A stretch of DNA of 64,000 nucleotides, taken from the NCBI GenBank assembly GCA_964372415.1, contig CAYJQH010000004.1, positions 1 to 64,000 on the forward strand, read 5' to 3'. Origin of the DNA: JAGORL01 sp964372415. Its GTDB lineage: Bacteria > Patescibacteriota > Patescibacteriia > UBA9934. The notes below the pieces were generated by a model. That model did no database searches. It was not told where the DNA came from and saw only the letters and a program-made list of their open reading frames with translations. Shown piece after piece: positions 33,850 to 43,156 of this stretch. The translations under genes and the position numbers were made by a program. The first letter of the stretch is position 1. Every line of letters starts with the position of its first letter.

Positions 33850-34482
33850 TTAGGAAGCAAAAGTGGTAGTCATCAACTCAATGGCTGCCTTAGAAGCAAT
33901 GATGTTCGGAAATTTGACGGCATCACGGACGTTCAAACTGTGAGCGTACATGGATTCCGTCTTGGGCAGATTCTGGATGGCACGCTTCATGAGCGTATCT
34001 TTGGGCATGAGAAGCACCAGGGTTTTTGCGGCTTTACCCGGAAGCTCACGGCGCATAGTAGCAACTAGTTTGGTTTTAGCCTCTGGAAGATCAAAATTTT
34101 CAACCGCCGTAAAAGCACCATTTTTGACTCGATCCGACAACACCATGGCCAAGGCCAAACGCTTTACGCGTTTGTTAATTTTGATTGCAAAATTACGATT
34201 CTTGGTTGGGCCGTGCGCCACACCGCCCCCCACCCAAATGGGTGAACGAATTGAACCGTGCCGGGCACGACCGGTGTGCTTTTGTGCCCAAGGTTTTTTA
34301 CCACCACCACGAACATCACCACGATCCTTGGTGTGCGCCAAGGTAGTTCGACTGTTCGCGTCCTGCGCCACCACAACCTCGTGAATAACTGACGACTTAA
34401 CTGGCACAGCAAACAAGGCGTCGCTCAAATCAAGCGTGCCTGCGTTCTTACCCTCCCAGGTATAAAGTTTTACTTGTGCCAT
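33850..34482 (-). CDS. rplD: 50S ribosomal protein uL4
   Basis: The 210-residue protein contains the L4 loop signature KPWAQKHTGRARHGSIRSPIWVGGGVAHGP and SDRVKNGAFTAVENF. It overlaps rplC by 13 bases. L4 represses its own operon in E. coli, and a structured region precedes rplC here (35094-35407). Confidence 0.97.
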   Translation of the reverse strand: MAQVKLYTWEGKNAGTLDLSDALFAVPVKSSVIHEVVVAQDANSRTTLAHTKDRGDVRGGGKKPWAQKHTGRARHGSIRSPIWVGGGVAHGPTKNRNFAIKINKRVKRLALAMVLSDRVKNGAFTAVENFDLPEAKTKLVATMRRELPGKAAKTLVLLMPKDTLMKRAIQNLPKTESMYAHSLNVRDAVKFPNIIASKAAIELMTTTFAS

Positions 34483-35093
34483 ACGTTGCCATCAGAGCTA
34501 GTAATAGTGACAAAACTTCCGCGGGCGCCGGGCAGCGCTCCTTTGATGCCAATAATGTTCTTTTCGGAATCAATGGTCATGACCTCTAAGTGCTTAATGG
34601 TCACACGATCCGAGCCCATGCGGCCAGCCATACGAATACCCTTAAAGACTCGTTGAATACCACCGGCACCAATCGAACCTGATTTGCGAACTTGATCTTT
34701 GTGACCGTGAGTAGTGGGATGACCGGCAAAACCATGGCGTTTGACCACACCCTGGAAACCCCGACCTTTGCTAGTACCAACCACACTGACCTTGTCCCCT
34801 ACAGCAAACGTGTTAACCGTAAGTACTTGGCCGGCTTCTACGTTTTCACCTTCAGGTAAGCTGACCTGAGCTAGTTTACGAAATGGTCCATGACCAGCAA
34901 ACTCAGACTTCTGTGGCTTTGCGGCCCGAACATTCTTACCCGTGCCAATAATGGCCACTGCGCGACCCTGGGGGTCTTGGCGAACCGCCGCCACCGTACA
35001 GGGTTCAACAGCCACGAGGGTAACCGGAACAACCGAACCGTCAGCTCGGTAGACCTGCGTCATTTCAAGTTTTTTTCCAAGAAGATACTTCAT
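34470..35093 (-). CDS. rplC: 50S ribosomal protein uL3
   Basis: The 207-residue protein begins MKYLLGKKLEMTQVY and contains GTSKGRGFQGVVKRHGF and GSIGAGGIQRVFKGIRMAGRMG. The long open frame upstream of 35093 is noncoding leader. It overlaps rplD. Confidence 0.97.
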   Translation of the reverse strand: MKYLLGKKLEMTQVYRADGSVVPVTLVAVEPCTVAAVRQDPQGRAVAIIGTGKNVRAAKPQKSEFAGHGPFRKLAQVSLPEGENVEAGQVLTVNTFAVGDKVSVVGTSKGRGFQGVVKRHGFAGHPTTHGHKDQVRKSGSIGAGGIQRVFKGIRMAGRMGSDRVTIKHLEVMTIDSEKNIIGIKGALPGARGSFVTITSSDGNVWHK

Positions 35094-35407
35094 AAAATTG
35101 CGTTCGTGCACTTTGGCAGAGGAACATCGGGACAAGGAGGAACAAAAAACCAGAAGCTTCGCCTCGCGCAACTGCGCAAGAAAACTTCCAGCCCAAAGCA
35201 AGAACCTAACGGTGACGTGTTTGGGTGGTAATTTTGTTAACTGATCTCCTTTACGGTCTCCGTTGTCGAGCTCAGGAAGGTTTTCCCCCTTCGCTCCTGT
35301 CGGAGCTACGGAGGGATCTTTCTTCCCCGTCGTTAACGAAGTTGTGCAGTACGGAACTGCGAGCTCAGGGTGGTGCTCCACCCTGATGTCGCAGTTCCGA
35401 ACCGATC
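35094..35407 (-). promoter_or_regulatory. structured region between rpsJ and rplC
   Basis: These 314 bases hold no convincing gene. On the minus strand they open with a near-perfect hairpin (GGAACTGCG...CAGGGTGG-AGCA-CCACCCTG...CGCAGTTCC, 35352-35398), followed by further G/C-rich stems and GGAGACC/AAAGGAGATC words before rplC. The position suits a leader that regulates L3-L4-L23-L2, or a processing/attenuation site that sets their level apart from EF-Tu and S10. This is inferred from structure only. Confidence 0.5.
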
Positions 35408-35746
35408 TTACATTTTAATTTCTACATCGACTCCGGCTGGCAGGTTGAGACTCATGAGAGCATCAATCGTTCGTTCCGTTGGGTTAATGATATCTATCAC
35501 TCGCTTATGAATGCGCATCTCGTATTGATCGCGCGAGGTTTTATCAATAAACGTAGCCCGGTTTACAGTATAACGACGCACTTCGGTGGGAAGCGGAATC
35601 GGTCCAATTACTTGCGCTCCGCTTCGTTCCGTCGTCTTAATGATAGTGACGGTTGCCGAGTCAATAACCTTGTGGTCATAGGCTCGTATTTTTATACGAA
35701 TGCGTTGGGCTGGCGCTTCTCCATTTTTCTGCTTAGCGTCGCTCAT
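35408..35746 (-). CDS. rpsJ: 30S ribosomal protein uS10
   Basis: The core IRIKIRAYDHKVIDSATVTIIKTTERSGAQVIGPIPLPT and HKRVIDIINPTERTIDALMSLNLPAGVDVEIK match S10. The ATG at 35746 gives 112 residues with a short polar N-terminal extension. It lies between tuf and the structured leader of rplC. Confidence 0.97.
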   Translation of the reverse strand: MSDAKQKNGEAPAQRIRIKIRAYDHKVIDSATVTIIKTTERSGAQVIGPIPLPTEVRRYTVNRATFIDKTSRDQYEMRIHKRVIDIINPTERTIDALMSLNLPAGVDVEIKM

Positions 35747-35804
35747 AAAAGGTACAAGTTGAAACGGCAAGGAGGAAGAGGGTTAGCTCTTCCTCCGTCA
35801 TTCA

Positions 35805-36998
35805 TTACTCAATAATCTTGACTACAACTCCAGCGCCAACCGTGCGACCACCTTCACGAACAGCGAAGCGCTGCTTCTCTTCAAGAGCAACCGGCGAGAG
35901 AAGCGTCACGATGCAGTTCACGGTGTCACCTGGCATAACCATCTCGGTACCAGCTGGGAGTTCAATTTCACCGGTGACGTCGGTCGTTCGGATATAGAAC
36001 TGCGGCTTGTAACCCTTGAAGAACGGCTTATGACGACCACCTTCTTCTTTGGTCAGAGCAAGGATTTCGGCTTCAAACTTGGTGTGCGGAGTAACGGTGC
36101 CTGGCTTAGCCAAAACCTGACCGCGCTCAACATCTTCTTTCTTTACACCGCGAAGAAGAATACCGGCGTTGTCACCAGCCATACCGGAATCAAGTGACTT
36201 GTTGAACATTTCAATACCGGTGACCACTGTCTTTGCGGTGTCACGAAGACCTACAATGGCTACTTCGTCGTTAATTTTCACCTGGCCACGTTCAATACGA
36301 CCAGTGACTACAGTACCGCGTCCTTCAATTGAGAAGACGTCCTCAACTGACATGAGGAAAGGCTTATCGATTTCGCGTGTTGGCTCTGGAATGTAATCGT
36401 CCAAAGTTTTAAGGAGATCGACGATCGGTTTAGCAGCTGTGTCGTCAGCCGGGCTAGCCAAAGCAGCCGAAGCGGAACCACGGATGACTGGGGTCTTATC
36501 TCCCGGGTAACCATACTTGCTGAGCAAATCACGAACCTCTGTCTCGACCAGATCCAAAAGTTCCGGGTCATCAACCAGATCAACTTTGTTCAAGAAGACA
36601 ACGATGTACGGAACACCTACCTGACGGGCCAAAAGAATGTGTTCGCGGGTCTGCGGCATGGGGCCGTCAGCAGCCGAAACTACAAGAATTGCACCGTCCA
36701 TTTGCGCTGCTCCAGTGATCATGTTCTTCACGTAGTCAGCGTGACCTGGACAGTCGACGTGCGCGTAGTGACGCTTGTCTGAAGAATATTCAACGTGCGC
36801 CGTCGCAATCGTTACGATTTTCGACGCGTCACGAACCGTACCGCCTTTAGCGATATCGGCGTAAGCCTTTGCCTTACCCATTCCGCGAGCAGCGGAAACG
36901 GCGGTAAGAGCGGCCGTGAGAGTGGTTTTGCCGTGATCGACGTGGCCAATAGTGCCAACGTTCACGTGCGGTTTCTCACGATTAAACTGCTCTGCCAT
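35805..36998 (-). CDS. tuf: elongation factor Tu
   Basis: GTPase of 397 residues that delivers aminoacyl-tRNA. The start MAEQFNREKPHVNVGTIGHVDHGKTTL, the DCPGHADYVKNMITGA G3 region, and the NKVD and GSA motifs are present, as is the C-terminal barrel (VMPGDTVNCIV). The ATG at 36998 is chosen by homology; the open frame upstream reads into the leader and is rejected. Confidence 0.98.
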   Translation of the reverse strand: MAEQFNREKPHVNVGTIGHVDHGKTTLTAALTAVSAARGMGKAKAYADIAKGGTVRDASKIVTIATAHVEYSSDKRHYAHVDCPGHADYVKNMITGAAQMDGAILVVSAADGPMPQTREHILLARQVGVPYIVVFLNKVDLVDDPELLDLVETEVRDLLSKYGYPGDKTPVIRGSASAALASPADDTAAKPIVDLLKTLDDYIPEPTREIDKPFLMSVEDVFSIEGRGTVVTGRIERGQVKINDEVAIVGLRDTAKTVVTGIEMFNKSLDSGMAGDNAGILLRGVKKEDVERGQVLAKPGTVTPHTKFEAEILALTKEEGGRHKPFFKGYKPQFYIRTTDVTGEIELPAGTEMVMPGDTVNCIVTLLSPVALEEKQRFAVREGGRTVGAGVVVKIIE

Positions 36999-37167
36999 AC
37001 ATGATGAATATGACGCGCTGTTCCATAAAGCCAAGGAACAGTCCGCAAGATAATAAATTTGGTTTCCCAAAGGTGGCAAGAGTGTAGCAAAACCTTAAAA
37101 ATCCTGCAAGTCCTGATGCCTTCCGATGCCCACAGAGAAAACAAATGAAAAAATCCAACAAAACTAA

Positions 37168-37206
37168 CAAAAAATCCCGCTCCTGAGCCAGAGAGCGAGA
37201 TTTTTT
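37168..37206. terminator. terminator between the 37209 gene and tuf
   Basis: AAAAAATCCCGCTC pairs with GAGCGAGATTTTTT. It works in either direction and separates the fusA side from the tuf-S10-spc transcript. Confidence 0.85.
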
Positions 37207-37208
37207 GA

Positions 37209-37619
37209 TCACAGGGGTTCCAGGTAAAACTGTTCTTCTCCACCGGCACTTTCAGTGACCTTGGATACAGGTTCTCGTTTTTGGGTTACCGGAACAGGCG
37301 TGGCTTCTACTTCTGGTTCAAGACTTTTTACCGGAATCATCCGAGGTTCTTCGGTCGTTTCTTCTTCAACAGCCATGAGCGCCTCTTCCATAATCGAAAC
37401 ATCAGCTTCGTCATCTTGTACCGGAACAGGCTGAGCGACGGCTGGCCGCTCAACCACAGTTTTTGGTCGAGATGTCGTTAGCTGTTTATCCAACAGCGCT
37501 TCATACTCATCAATGCCGAGAATTACCACCGGCTGATTGCCTTCGGCATCCGTAATGACGAGTTTACCCCCCGTACGTTGGGCTAAACGGAGAAGTCGCT
37601 CTAGCTGGTGCGTTTGCAT
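37209..37619 (-). CDS. hypothetical protein, 136 aa, acidic tail
   Basis: The first 45 residues (LERLLRLAQRTGGKLVITDAEGNQPVVILGIDEYEALLD) read like the compact N-terminal fold of Phd/prevent-host-death-type antitoxins. The rest is a proline-, valine- and glutamate-rich disordered tail. No toxin gene is adjacent, so I do not call it an antitoxin. It sits between fusA and tuf with terminators on both sides. Confidence 0.7.
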   Translation of the reverse strand: MQTHQLERLLRLAQRTGGKLVITDAEGNQPVVILGIDEYEALLDKQLTTSRPKTVVERPAVAQPVPVQDDEADVSIMEEALMAVEEETTEEPRMIPVKSLEPEVEATPVPVTQKREPVSKVTESAGGEEQFYLEPL

Positions 37620-37668
37620 AGTGATGGCATCTTAGAGCTGGCTTGCTACTACGTCAACGTGGACAGTT

Positions 37669-37704
37669 AAAAAAGTCACGACCCGTGAAGGCCGTGATTT
37701 TTTT
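37669..37704. terminator. terminator after fusA
   Basis: AAAAAAGTCACG pairs with CGTGATTTTTTT, immediately downstream of the fusA stop on the minus strand. Confidence 0.85.
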
Positions 37705-37710
37705 GTTTGT

Positions 37711-39813
37711 TTACTTTCGAATACTACCGGCACCGGTGCGTTCCTTGATAATCGCTTCCGCGACGTTGCGAGGAACTTCTTGGTAGTCAGCGAATTCCAT
37801 GGAGTAGCTGGCCCGACCTTGACTCATGGAGCGTACGTTGGTGGCGTAGCCAAACATTTCAGCGAGCGGCACCACGGCGCGTACGGTTTTGACCGTTCCG
37901 CGGTCGCCCATTTCCTGAATTTGCCCACGCTTGGCGTTCAAGTCACCAACTACTGCACCCATGAATTCTTCTGGAGTGACGACTTCGACTTTCATCATCG
38001 GTTCAAGCAGAATCGGTTTGGCTTTTTTAACTGCTTCCTGGAAAGCGAGTGAGCCAGCCATTTTAAAAGCAGCTTCATTAGAGTCGACTTCGTGGTACGA
38101 GCCATCAAAGACCGTAACTTTAGTGTTGATGAGCGGGAAACCAGCTAGCACACCCCGTTCCGAAGCTTCCTTGGCGCCCTTTTCAACCGGGGTAATGTAT
38201 TCACGCGGAATCGCGCCGCCTTTGATTTCGTCAAAGAACTGAAAGCCAGGATTTTCGGCGTCCGTATTCGGTTCAACCCTAAGCCAACAGTGACCATACT
38301 GTCCACGACCACCAGACTGCTTAATGTACCTGCCTTCCCCTTCAGCAGTATCGCGAATAGCCTCTCGATAGCTAACTTGCGGTTTGCCAACGTTAACCTC
38401 GACACTGTACTCACGTTTCATTCGGTCCACCATGATTTCGAGGTGGAGTTCCCCCATACCGGAAATAATCGTCTGTAGGGTGTCGGTATCGGTCCGAACG
38501 TGGAACGTGGGATCCTCTTCCATGAGTTTCTGAAGGGCTACACCCATCTTTTCCTGGTCTGCCTTAGTCTTAGGCTCAATTGCTTGAGAAATTACAGGTT
38601 CCGCAAAGTTGATGGATTCCAACACCACGGGATGCTCAGGATCACACAAAGTGTTACCAGTAATCGTCCCCTTCAAGCCGACCGCAGCCGCAATTTCACC
38701 CGCAAAAACTTGGTCGACTTCTTCACGGGAATTGGCGTGTAAACGTACAATGCGCGAAATGCGTTCTTTCTCACCTGTTGAGGTGTTCAAAACGTACGTA
38801 CCTGATTTGAGACTACCCGAATACACACGGAAAAACGCCAACTTGCCCACAAACGGGTCAGCTGCGATCTTAAAGGCAATGGCCGCAAATGGCGCGTCGT
38901 CTTTTGGTTCACAAACAATTTTCTTTTCTGGTTCTTCCGGATCAAAACCCTCAACTGGCGGTCGATCAAGTGGTGAGGGCAGATATTCAACAACCGCATC
39001 TAGCATGAGCTGTACACCTTTATTCTTCAATGCTGAACCACAAATAATTGGGAAAATCTTCATGGCCACAACACCTTTACGCAAAGCCTTCTTAAGGTCA
39101 GCGACTGATATTTCTTCACCCGAGAGATAACGCTCAGTAAGCGCGTCGTCCATTTCTACGCAAGCCTCAACTAGGCGAGCACGGTACTCTTCAGCTTTAG
39201 CTTTATGTTCTTCAGGTATTTCAACAACATCAATGTCTTTTCCTAGGTCATCCTTAAAAATGTAAGCCTTACGATCAAAAAGATCGATGATACCTACAAA
39301 ATTAGACTCAGTGCCGATCGGGAGTTGAATGGGATAGGCGTTTTTAGCAAGACGGGCATGAATTGAAGCCACGTCCTTATAAAAATCAGCGCCAGTGCGG
39401 TCTAGTTTGTTAATAAAACAAACACGGGGCACACGGTACTTGTCGGCCTGGTGCCAAACGGTTTCTGACTGCGGCTCAACGCCAGCCACACCATCAAAAA
39501 CGGTGACGCCACCATCAAGTACGCGCAGCGAACGCTCAACCTCAACGGTAAAGTCAACGTGACCAGGGGTATCAATAATATTTATACGGTGATCCTTCCA
39601 AAAACAGGTGGTCGCGGCAGCAGTAATGGTAATACCTCGTTCACGTTCTTGCTCCATCCAATCCATCGTCGCCTCACCTTCATGGACTTCGCCAATCTTA
39701 TGTTTTTTACCGGTATAAAAGAGCACTCGTTCGGTGGTGGTGGTTTTTCCAGCGTCGATGTGAGCAATGATGCCGATGTTTCGTACCCGATCTAGCGGAT
39801 AATCGCGTTGCAT
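37711..39813 (-). CDS. fusA: elongation factor G
   Basis: Translocase GTPase of 700 residues. IGIIAHIDAGKTTTTERVLFYTG is the P-loop, DTPGHVDFTVEVERSLRVLDG is G3, and NKLDRTGADF is G4. Domain IV contains GGRGQYGHC and the C-terminus SYSMEFADYQEVPRNVAEAI. Part of the str operon. Confidence 0.98.
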   Translation of the reverse strand: MQRDYPLDRVRNIGIIAHIDAGKTTTTERVLFYTGKKHKIGEVHEGEATMDWMEQERERGITITAAATTCFWKDHRINIIDTPGHVDFTVEVERSLRVLDGGVTVFDGVAGVEPQSETVWHQADKYRVPRVCFINKLDRTGADFYKDVASIHARLAKNAYPIQLPIGTESNFVGIIDLFDRKAYIFKDDLGKDIDVVEIPEEHKAKAEEYRARLVEACVEMDDALTERYLSGEEISVADLKKALRKGVVAMKIFPIICGSALKNKGVQLMLDAVVEYLPSPLDRPPVEGFDPEEPEKKIVCEPKDDAPFAAIAFKIAADPFVGKLAFFRVYSGSLKSGTYVLNTSTGEKERISRIVRLHANSREEVDQVFAGEIAAAVGLKGTITGNTLCDPEHPVVLESINFAEPVISQAIEPKTKADQEKMGVALQKLMEEDPTFHVRTDTDTLQTIISGMGELHLEIMVDRMKREYSVEVNVGKPQVSYREAIRDTAEGEGRYIKQSGGRGQYGHCWLRVEPNTDAENPGFQFFDEIKGGAIPREYITPVEKGAKEASERGVLAGFPLINTKVTVFDGSYHEVDSNEAAFKMAGSLAFQEAVKKAKPILLEPMMKVEVVTPEEFMGAVVGDLNAKRGQIQEMGDRGTVKTVRAVVPLAEMFGYATNVRSMSQGRASYSMEFADYQEVPRNVAEAIIKERTGAGSIRK

Positions 39814-39854
39814 ATATATGGCGTAGGGACGGGTCGCCGACCCGTCCGTACAAA

Positions 39855-40322
39855 TTATCGAGCCAGGTGAGCAAAGGCGCGGTTAGCATCAGCCATGCGC
39901 TGCACATCGGCACGCTTTTTAACGGCCTCGCCTTCGTTTTTAGAAGCTAGCACTATTTCGTCAGCAAGCTTGGTGCTCATCGGTTTTCCCTTCTTGGAAC
40001 GTGCGGCAGTCAAAATCCAGCGATAAGCTAAAGCATAACGGCGTTCGCCACGAACCGGCATAGGTACTTGATAGTTGGCGCCACCAACGCGTTTGGACTT
40101 AACTTCAACGGCCGGGATAACGTTCTTCATAGCCAAATCAAAAACATCGATTGGGCTTTGCTTGGTTTCTTTGCCTATGGCGTCCATGGCTTGATAAACG
40201 ATCTTCTGAGCAATCGACTTTTTACCCGAACGCATGACGTGATTAATGAGTTTCGCAACCAAAACGCTCCCGTACTTGTTGTCAGGAGCTACCTCTCGCT
40301 TGTGGGCCTGTTTGCCGCGCAT
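39855..40322 (-). CDS. rpsG: 30S ribosomal protein uS7
   Basis: The protein begins MRGKQAHKREVAPDNKYGSVLVAKLINHVMRSGKK and has GGANYQVPMPVRGERRYALAYRWI. It has 155 residues. The upstream open frame runs into the structured element at 40349-40448 and is rejected as coding. Confidence 0.97.
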   Translation of the reverse strand: MRGKQAHKREVAPDNKYGSVLVAKLINHVMRSGKKSIAQKIVYQAMDAIGKETKQSPIDVFDLAMKNVIPAVEVKSKRVGGANYQVPMPVRGERRYALAYRWILTAARSKKGKPMSTKLADEIVLASKNEGEAVKKRADVQRMADANRAFAHLAR

Positions 40323-40348
40323 AAGATTATATTTTCTTCGGCTTCGCT

Positions 40349-40448
40349 CTTTGGGGCATTTCGTCGTTGCGGGGCCCCGTCTCGACCTCACCGTACTTTT
40401 CAGTACGCCTCGGTCTCGACTTCCCCGCGCCTAGAACTGCCCTCAAAG
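40349..40448 (-). repeat. structured repeat element, copy C, between rpsL and rpsG
   Basis: On the minus strand the central hairpin GAGGCGTACT-GAAA-AGTACGGTGAG matches copies A and B near the tRNAs. It is enclosed by GTCGAGAC words, a CGGGG/CCCCG stem and an outer stem CTTTGAGGGCA/TGCCCCAAAG with one bulge. The outer stem sequence is wholly different from copies A and B but still pairs. Part of its flank (CCCGCGCCTAGAAC) recurs at 9519-9532. Confidence 0.65.
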
Positions 40449-40543
40449 ATCGAACCCTCGTTGTTATTATGTTTTAGAGATTTGTATTCATTCTCGTAAA
40501 CTTCCTGCGGCGGACGCAGTACTCGAGAACTCGTACAAGTTAT

Positions 40544-40969
40544 TTACTTCTTCACTTTCGGACGTTTTGCACCGTAGAGCGAGCGACCGCGGTTGCGACC
40601 TTCAACGCCGGTGGCGTCGTAACGACCACGAACAATATGATAACGGACACCAGGCAAATCTTTTACTCGACCGCCACGAATCATGACAATAGAGTGCTCC
40701 TGGAGGTTATGACCTTCGCCAGGAATGTAGGCAGTTACTTCAGTACCGTTTGAAAGACGAATACGAGCAATCTTTCGAAGAGCCGAGTTCGGCTTTTTAG
40801 GCGTCATCGTGGTTACCTTAACGCACACACCACGCTTAAAAGGAGCACCGTGTGGCAAAGTAGTAAATTTACGATGCAGGGTGTCCTGAGTGAATTGCAT
40901 GGCCGGGGACTTTGATTTGGCCTTTTGGCTAGTCCGACCTTTGCGGATCAATTGGTTGATCGTGGGCAT
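40544..40969 (-). CDS. rpsL: 30S ribosomal protein uS12
   Basis: Decoding-centre protein of 141 residues. MPTINQLIRKGR starts it; TPKKPNSALRKIARIRLSNG and GVRYHIVRGRYDATGV are signatures. A 15-residue lysine/serine-rich insertion near residue 15 is slightly unusual. First gene of the str cluster. Confidence 0.98.
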   Translation of the reverse strand: MPTINQLIRKGRTSQKAKSKSPAMQFTQDTLHRKFTTLPHGAPFKRGVCVKVTTMTPKKPNSALRKIARIRLSNGTEVTAYIPGEGHNLQEHSIVMIRGGRVKDLPGVRYHIVRGRYDATGVEGRNRGRSLYGAKRPKVKK

Positions 40970-41019
40970 AAATATAGTGGCAAGATCCTAACATAGCCAA
41001 AAAATACGGTCAACAACAT

Positions 41020-41110
41020 ATCCGAGACATGCCCGAGACTCAAGACTCTAGATTCAGGTGACAAATATTACGTCTTTGATGTCTGGATACTTGGGTCTAG
41101 GGTCTAGAGT
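41020..41110. repeat. TCTAGA-rich imperfect palindrome
   Basis: AGACTCAAGACTCTAGATTC on one side and GGGTCTAGGGTCTAGAGT on the other form an imperfect inverted repeat between rpsL and the M50 protease gene. Confidence 0.55.
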
Positions 41111-41116
41111 TTTTAC

Positions 41117-41788
41117 TTACATCCCGGCAAGTATCTGAAGACATTGACCAGCAAGCATCTGTTCGCAGGCAAAAATAGCCGGAGTACTAATAAAAAAGAA
41201 AATGTTGAGATTGGTGAATAAAGAAATTATGACGAGCGCTAAAAGAATTCTGGGTCCGTATACGGCTAAAAATATTCTAGCCCGATCAAGTCTAGCGCTA
41301 TAAAATACTGCGTCGAGAACTTTAGAGCCATCAAGCGGCGGAATGGGAATTAGGTTAAAAAAGAGCAGGAGGAGATTCACAAAGACAAGCAGGGCTAGGA
41401 AGGTTGGCAGCAGGCTTTGAAAGTTAATGACCTGAGTAGCTAGAAGCGCCTGAAAAGCTAGTGTGGCAAGAAGAGCCAAAATAAGATTAGCTGCCGGACC
41501 AGCGAACGCAATACTCATGCCGTCAATAATCGGGTTTTTTAAGTTACGCGGATCAAAAGGCACGGGCTTAGCCCAACCAAAACCCACAAAGAGAAGCATG
41601 AGAGTGCCAACAGGATCAAGATGAGCCAAAGGATTTAAAGTCAGTCGGCCCATTTGTTCTGCGGTGGTGTCCCCTTTCCAACTACCAACGAGGGCGTGCG
41701 CAAATTCGTGCACGGTTAAAGATAAGAGGATGGCTGCAATCCAGGCAAGCGCCACGAGGGGCGAGGTGGTAAGAAGATTAAGCAGCAT
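41117..41788 (-). CDS. site-2 protease family (M50) membrane metalloprotease
   Basis: Intramembrane protease of 223 residues with about five membrane segments. HEFAH near residue 27 is the HExxH zinc site; GPAANLILALLATL and LIPIPPLDGSKVLDAV match the second and third conserved segments of the rhomboid-like M50B subgroup. The substrate is unknown. It ends before the palindrome at 41020. Confidence 0.9.
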   Translation of the reverse strand: MLLNLLTTSPLVALAWIAAILLSLTVHEFAHALVGSWKGDTTAEQMGRLTLNPLAHLDPVGTLMLLFVGFGWAKPVPFDPRNLKNPIIDGMSIAFAGPAANLILALLATLAFQALLATQVINFQSLLPTFLALLVFVNLLLLFFNLIPIPPLDGSKVLDAVFYSARLDRARIFLAVYGPRILLALVIISLFTNLNIFFFISTPAIFACEQMLAGQCLQILAGM

Positions 41789-41826
41789 AGGCTAGAAACC
41801 GACCCTGAGAGTCGTCTTTACAGTCA

Positions 41827-43122
41827 TTAGGTGAGCGTAATAAGTGCTCCAACAGCACGCAATTTACCATACAAATTTTCATACCCTCGTTCCAGGTGTT
41901 CGATACCAGTTATAGTGGACTGACCCTGAGCCACCAGGGCAGCGATAACGTAGGCTAAGCCGGCTCGAATATCAGGCACCTCAAGTGTGGTAGCGCGTAA
42001 TTGAACCGGTCCTTTAATAACCGCCGAATGTTTATAGTTATGATCCCGAAAACGACAACTTATTTCGCCTAAACAATTGGTAAACAACGTAATATCGGCC
42101 CCCATGTTTACTAAAGCATCGGCGTAAGCAAAGCGTTCTTGATAAACAGTTTCATGCACCACCGAGGTCCCTTCAGCTTGGGTAAGCGCCACAACAAACG
42201 GCTGCTGCCAATCTGTTCTAAAACCTGGAAAAGTATCAGTCTCAAGTTGTAAACCGCGATAACGAGCACTCCCCCTGAAGAGAATGCCGTCTTTCTGAAC
42301 CTCAAAGCTTCCACCCAAGCGACGAACGGCATTCAAGAAAGTTACCAGATCGCGATGCTCCGCACCCTGACAAAAAATTTCGCCGCGGGTTGCGAGCGCT
42401 AAAGAACCCCACGAGGCCACCTCTATGCCGTCAGGTAATATCCGATGAACACAACCACTTAGGCTTTCAACGCCAATGACTTCAATGTTTCTACCTGTTC
42501 CCATTTCGATAATCGCTCCCATCTTCTGGAGCATCATAATAAGCTCAACAATCTCAGGTTCGATAGCCGCGTTCCGAATAACGGTTCGTCCTTCGGCCAG
42601 CACAGCCGCGAGGAGTGTCGTTTCGGTAGCGCCGACTGAAGGATATGGCAAATCTATGACCGAGCCCTTGAGCTTCCCTTTGATTGTAGCGCGATATCCA
42701 TCGTGGTCAGTTTCTATCTTTGCGCCCATTGTTTCCAAGGCGTCAAGGTGAAAATTCACTGGACGCGGGCCAATCTTGTCGCCACCCAAGGTTGGCACAT
42801 ACGCCTCCCCCGCCCGATGTAATAGCGGAGCGAGCGCGAGAATAGCTAATCGGTTCTTGCGTGACAGTTGCATGGCCGAAGTTGAGGCAATAGTTGAAGT
42901 TTGCAGCCTAAGCGTGTGTTCAACGAGGTCACTTTGTGCCCCGAGCATGGTTACGAGTTCGCGCGCAATGGCGGTTTCTTGCTGTAATGGAACATTCTCA
43001 AGGACAACTTCCTCAGCTGTTAAGAGCGAAGCGATAATCATTTTAGAAGCTGCATTCTTGGCGCCAGTAATAAGCACTTCTCCCTTAAGGTGTTGCCCAC
43101 CTGTAACCAAAAGATTTGGCAT
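41827..43122 (-). CDS. murA: UDP-N-acetylglucosamine 1-carboxyvinyltransferase
   Basis: First committed enzyme of peptidoglycan synthesis: transfers enolpyruvate from PEP to UDP-GlcNAc. The 431 residues include LITGAKNAASKMI at the N-terminus and a C-terminal RAGLAYVIAALVAQGQSTI. The catalytic loop reads GGDKIGPRPVN, with Asp at residue 115 (codon 42778-42780) where E. coli has the fosfomycin-alkylated Cys115. Asp is a functional substitute in naturally fosfomycin-resistant bacteria. Confidence 0.96.
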   Translation of the reverse strand: MPNLLVTGGQHLKGEVLITGAKNAASKMIIASLLTAEEVVLENVPLQQETAIARELVTMLGAQSDLVEHTLRLQTSTIASTSAMQLSRKNRLAILALAPLLHRAGEAYVPTLGGDKIGPRPVNFHLDALETMGAKIETDHDGYRATIKGKLKGSVIDLPYPSVGATETTLLAAVLAEGRTVIRNAAIEPEIVELIMMLQKMGAIIEMGTGRNIEVIGVESLSGCVHRILPDGIEVASWGSLALATRGEIFCQGAEHRDLVTFLNAVRRLGGSFEVQKDGILFRGSARYRGLQLETDTFPGFRTDWQQPFVVALTQAEGTSVVHETVYQERFAYADALVNMGADITLFTNCLGEISCRFRDHNYKHSAVIKGPVQLRATTLEVPDIRAGLAYVIAALVAQGQSTITGIEHLERGYENLYGKLRAVGALITLT

Positions 43123-43156
43123 ATTCCGCTCAGTTATACCGTAAATTTACGGTAGA

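Noticed and set aside
37209..37619. Antitoxin of a toxin-antitoxin pair
   Set aside because: Only the first 45 residues vaguely resemble Phd-type proteins, and no toxin-sized partner is adjacent.
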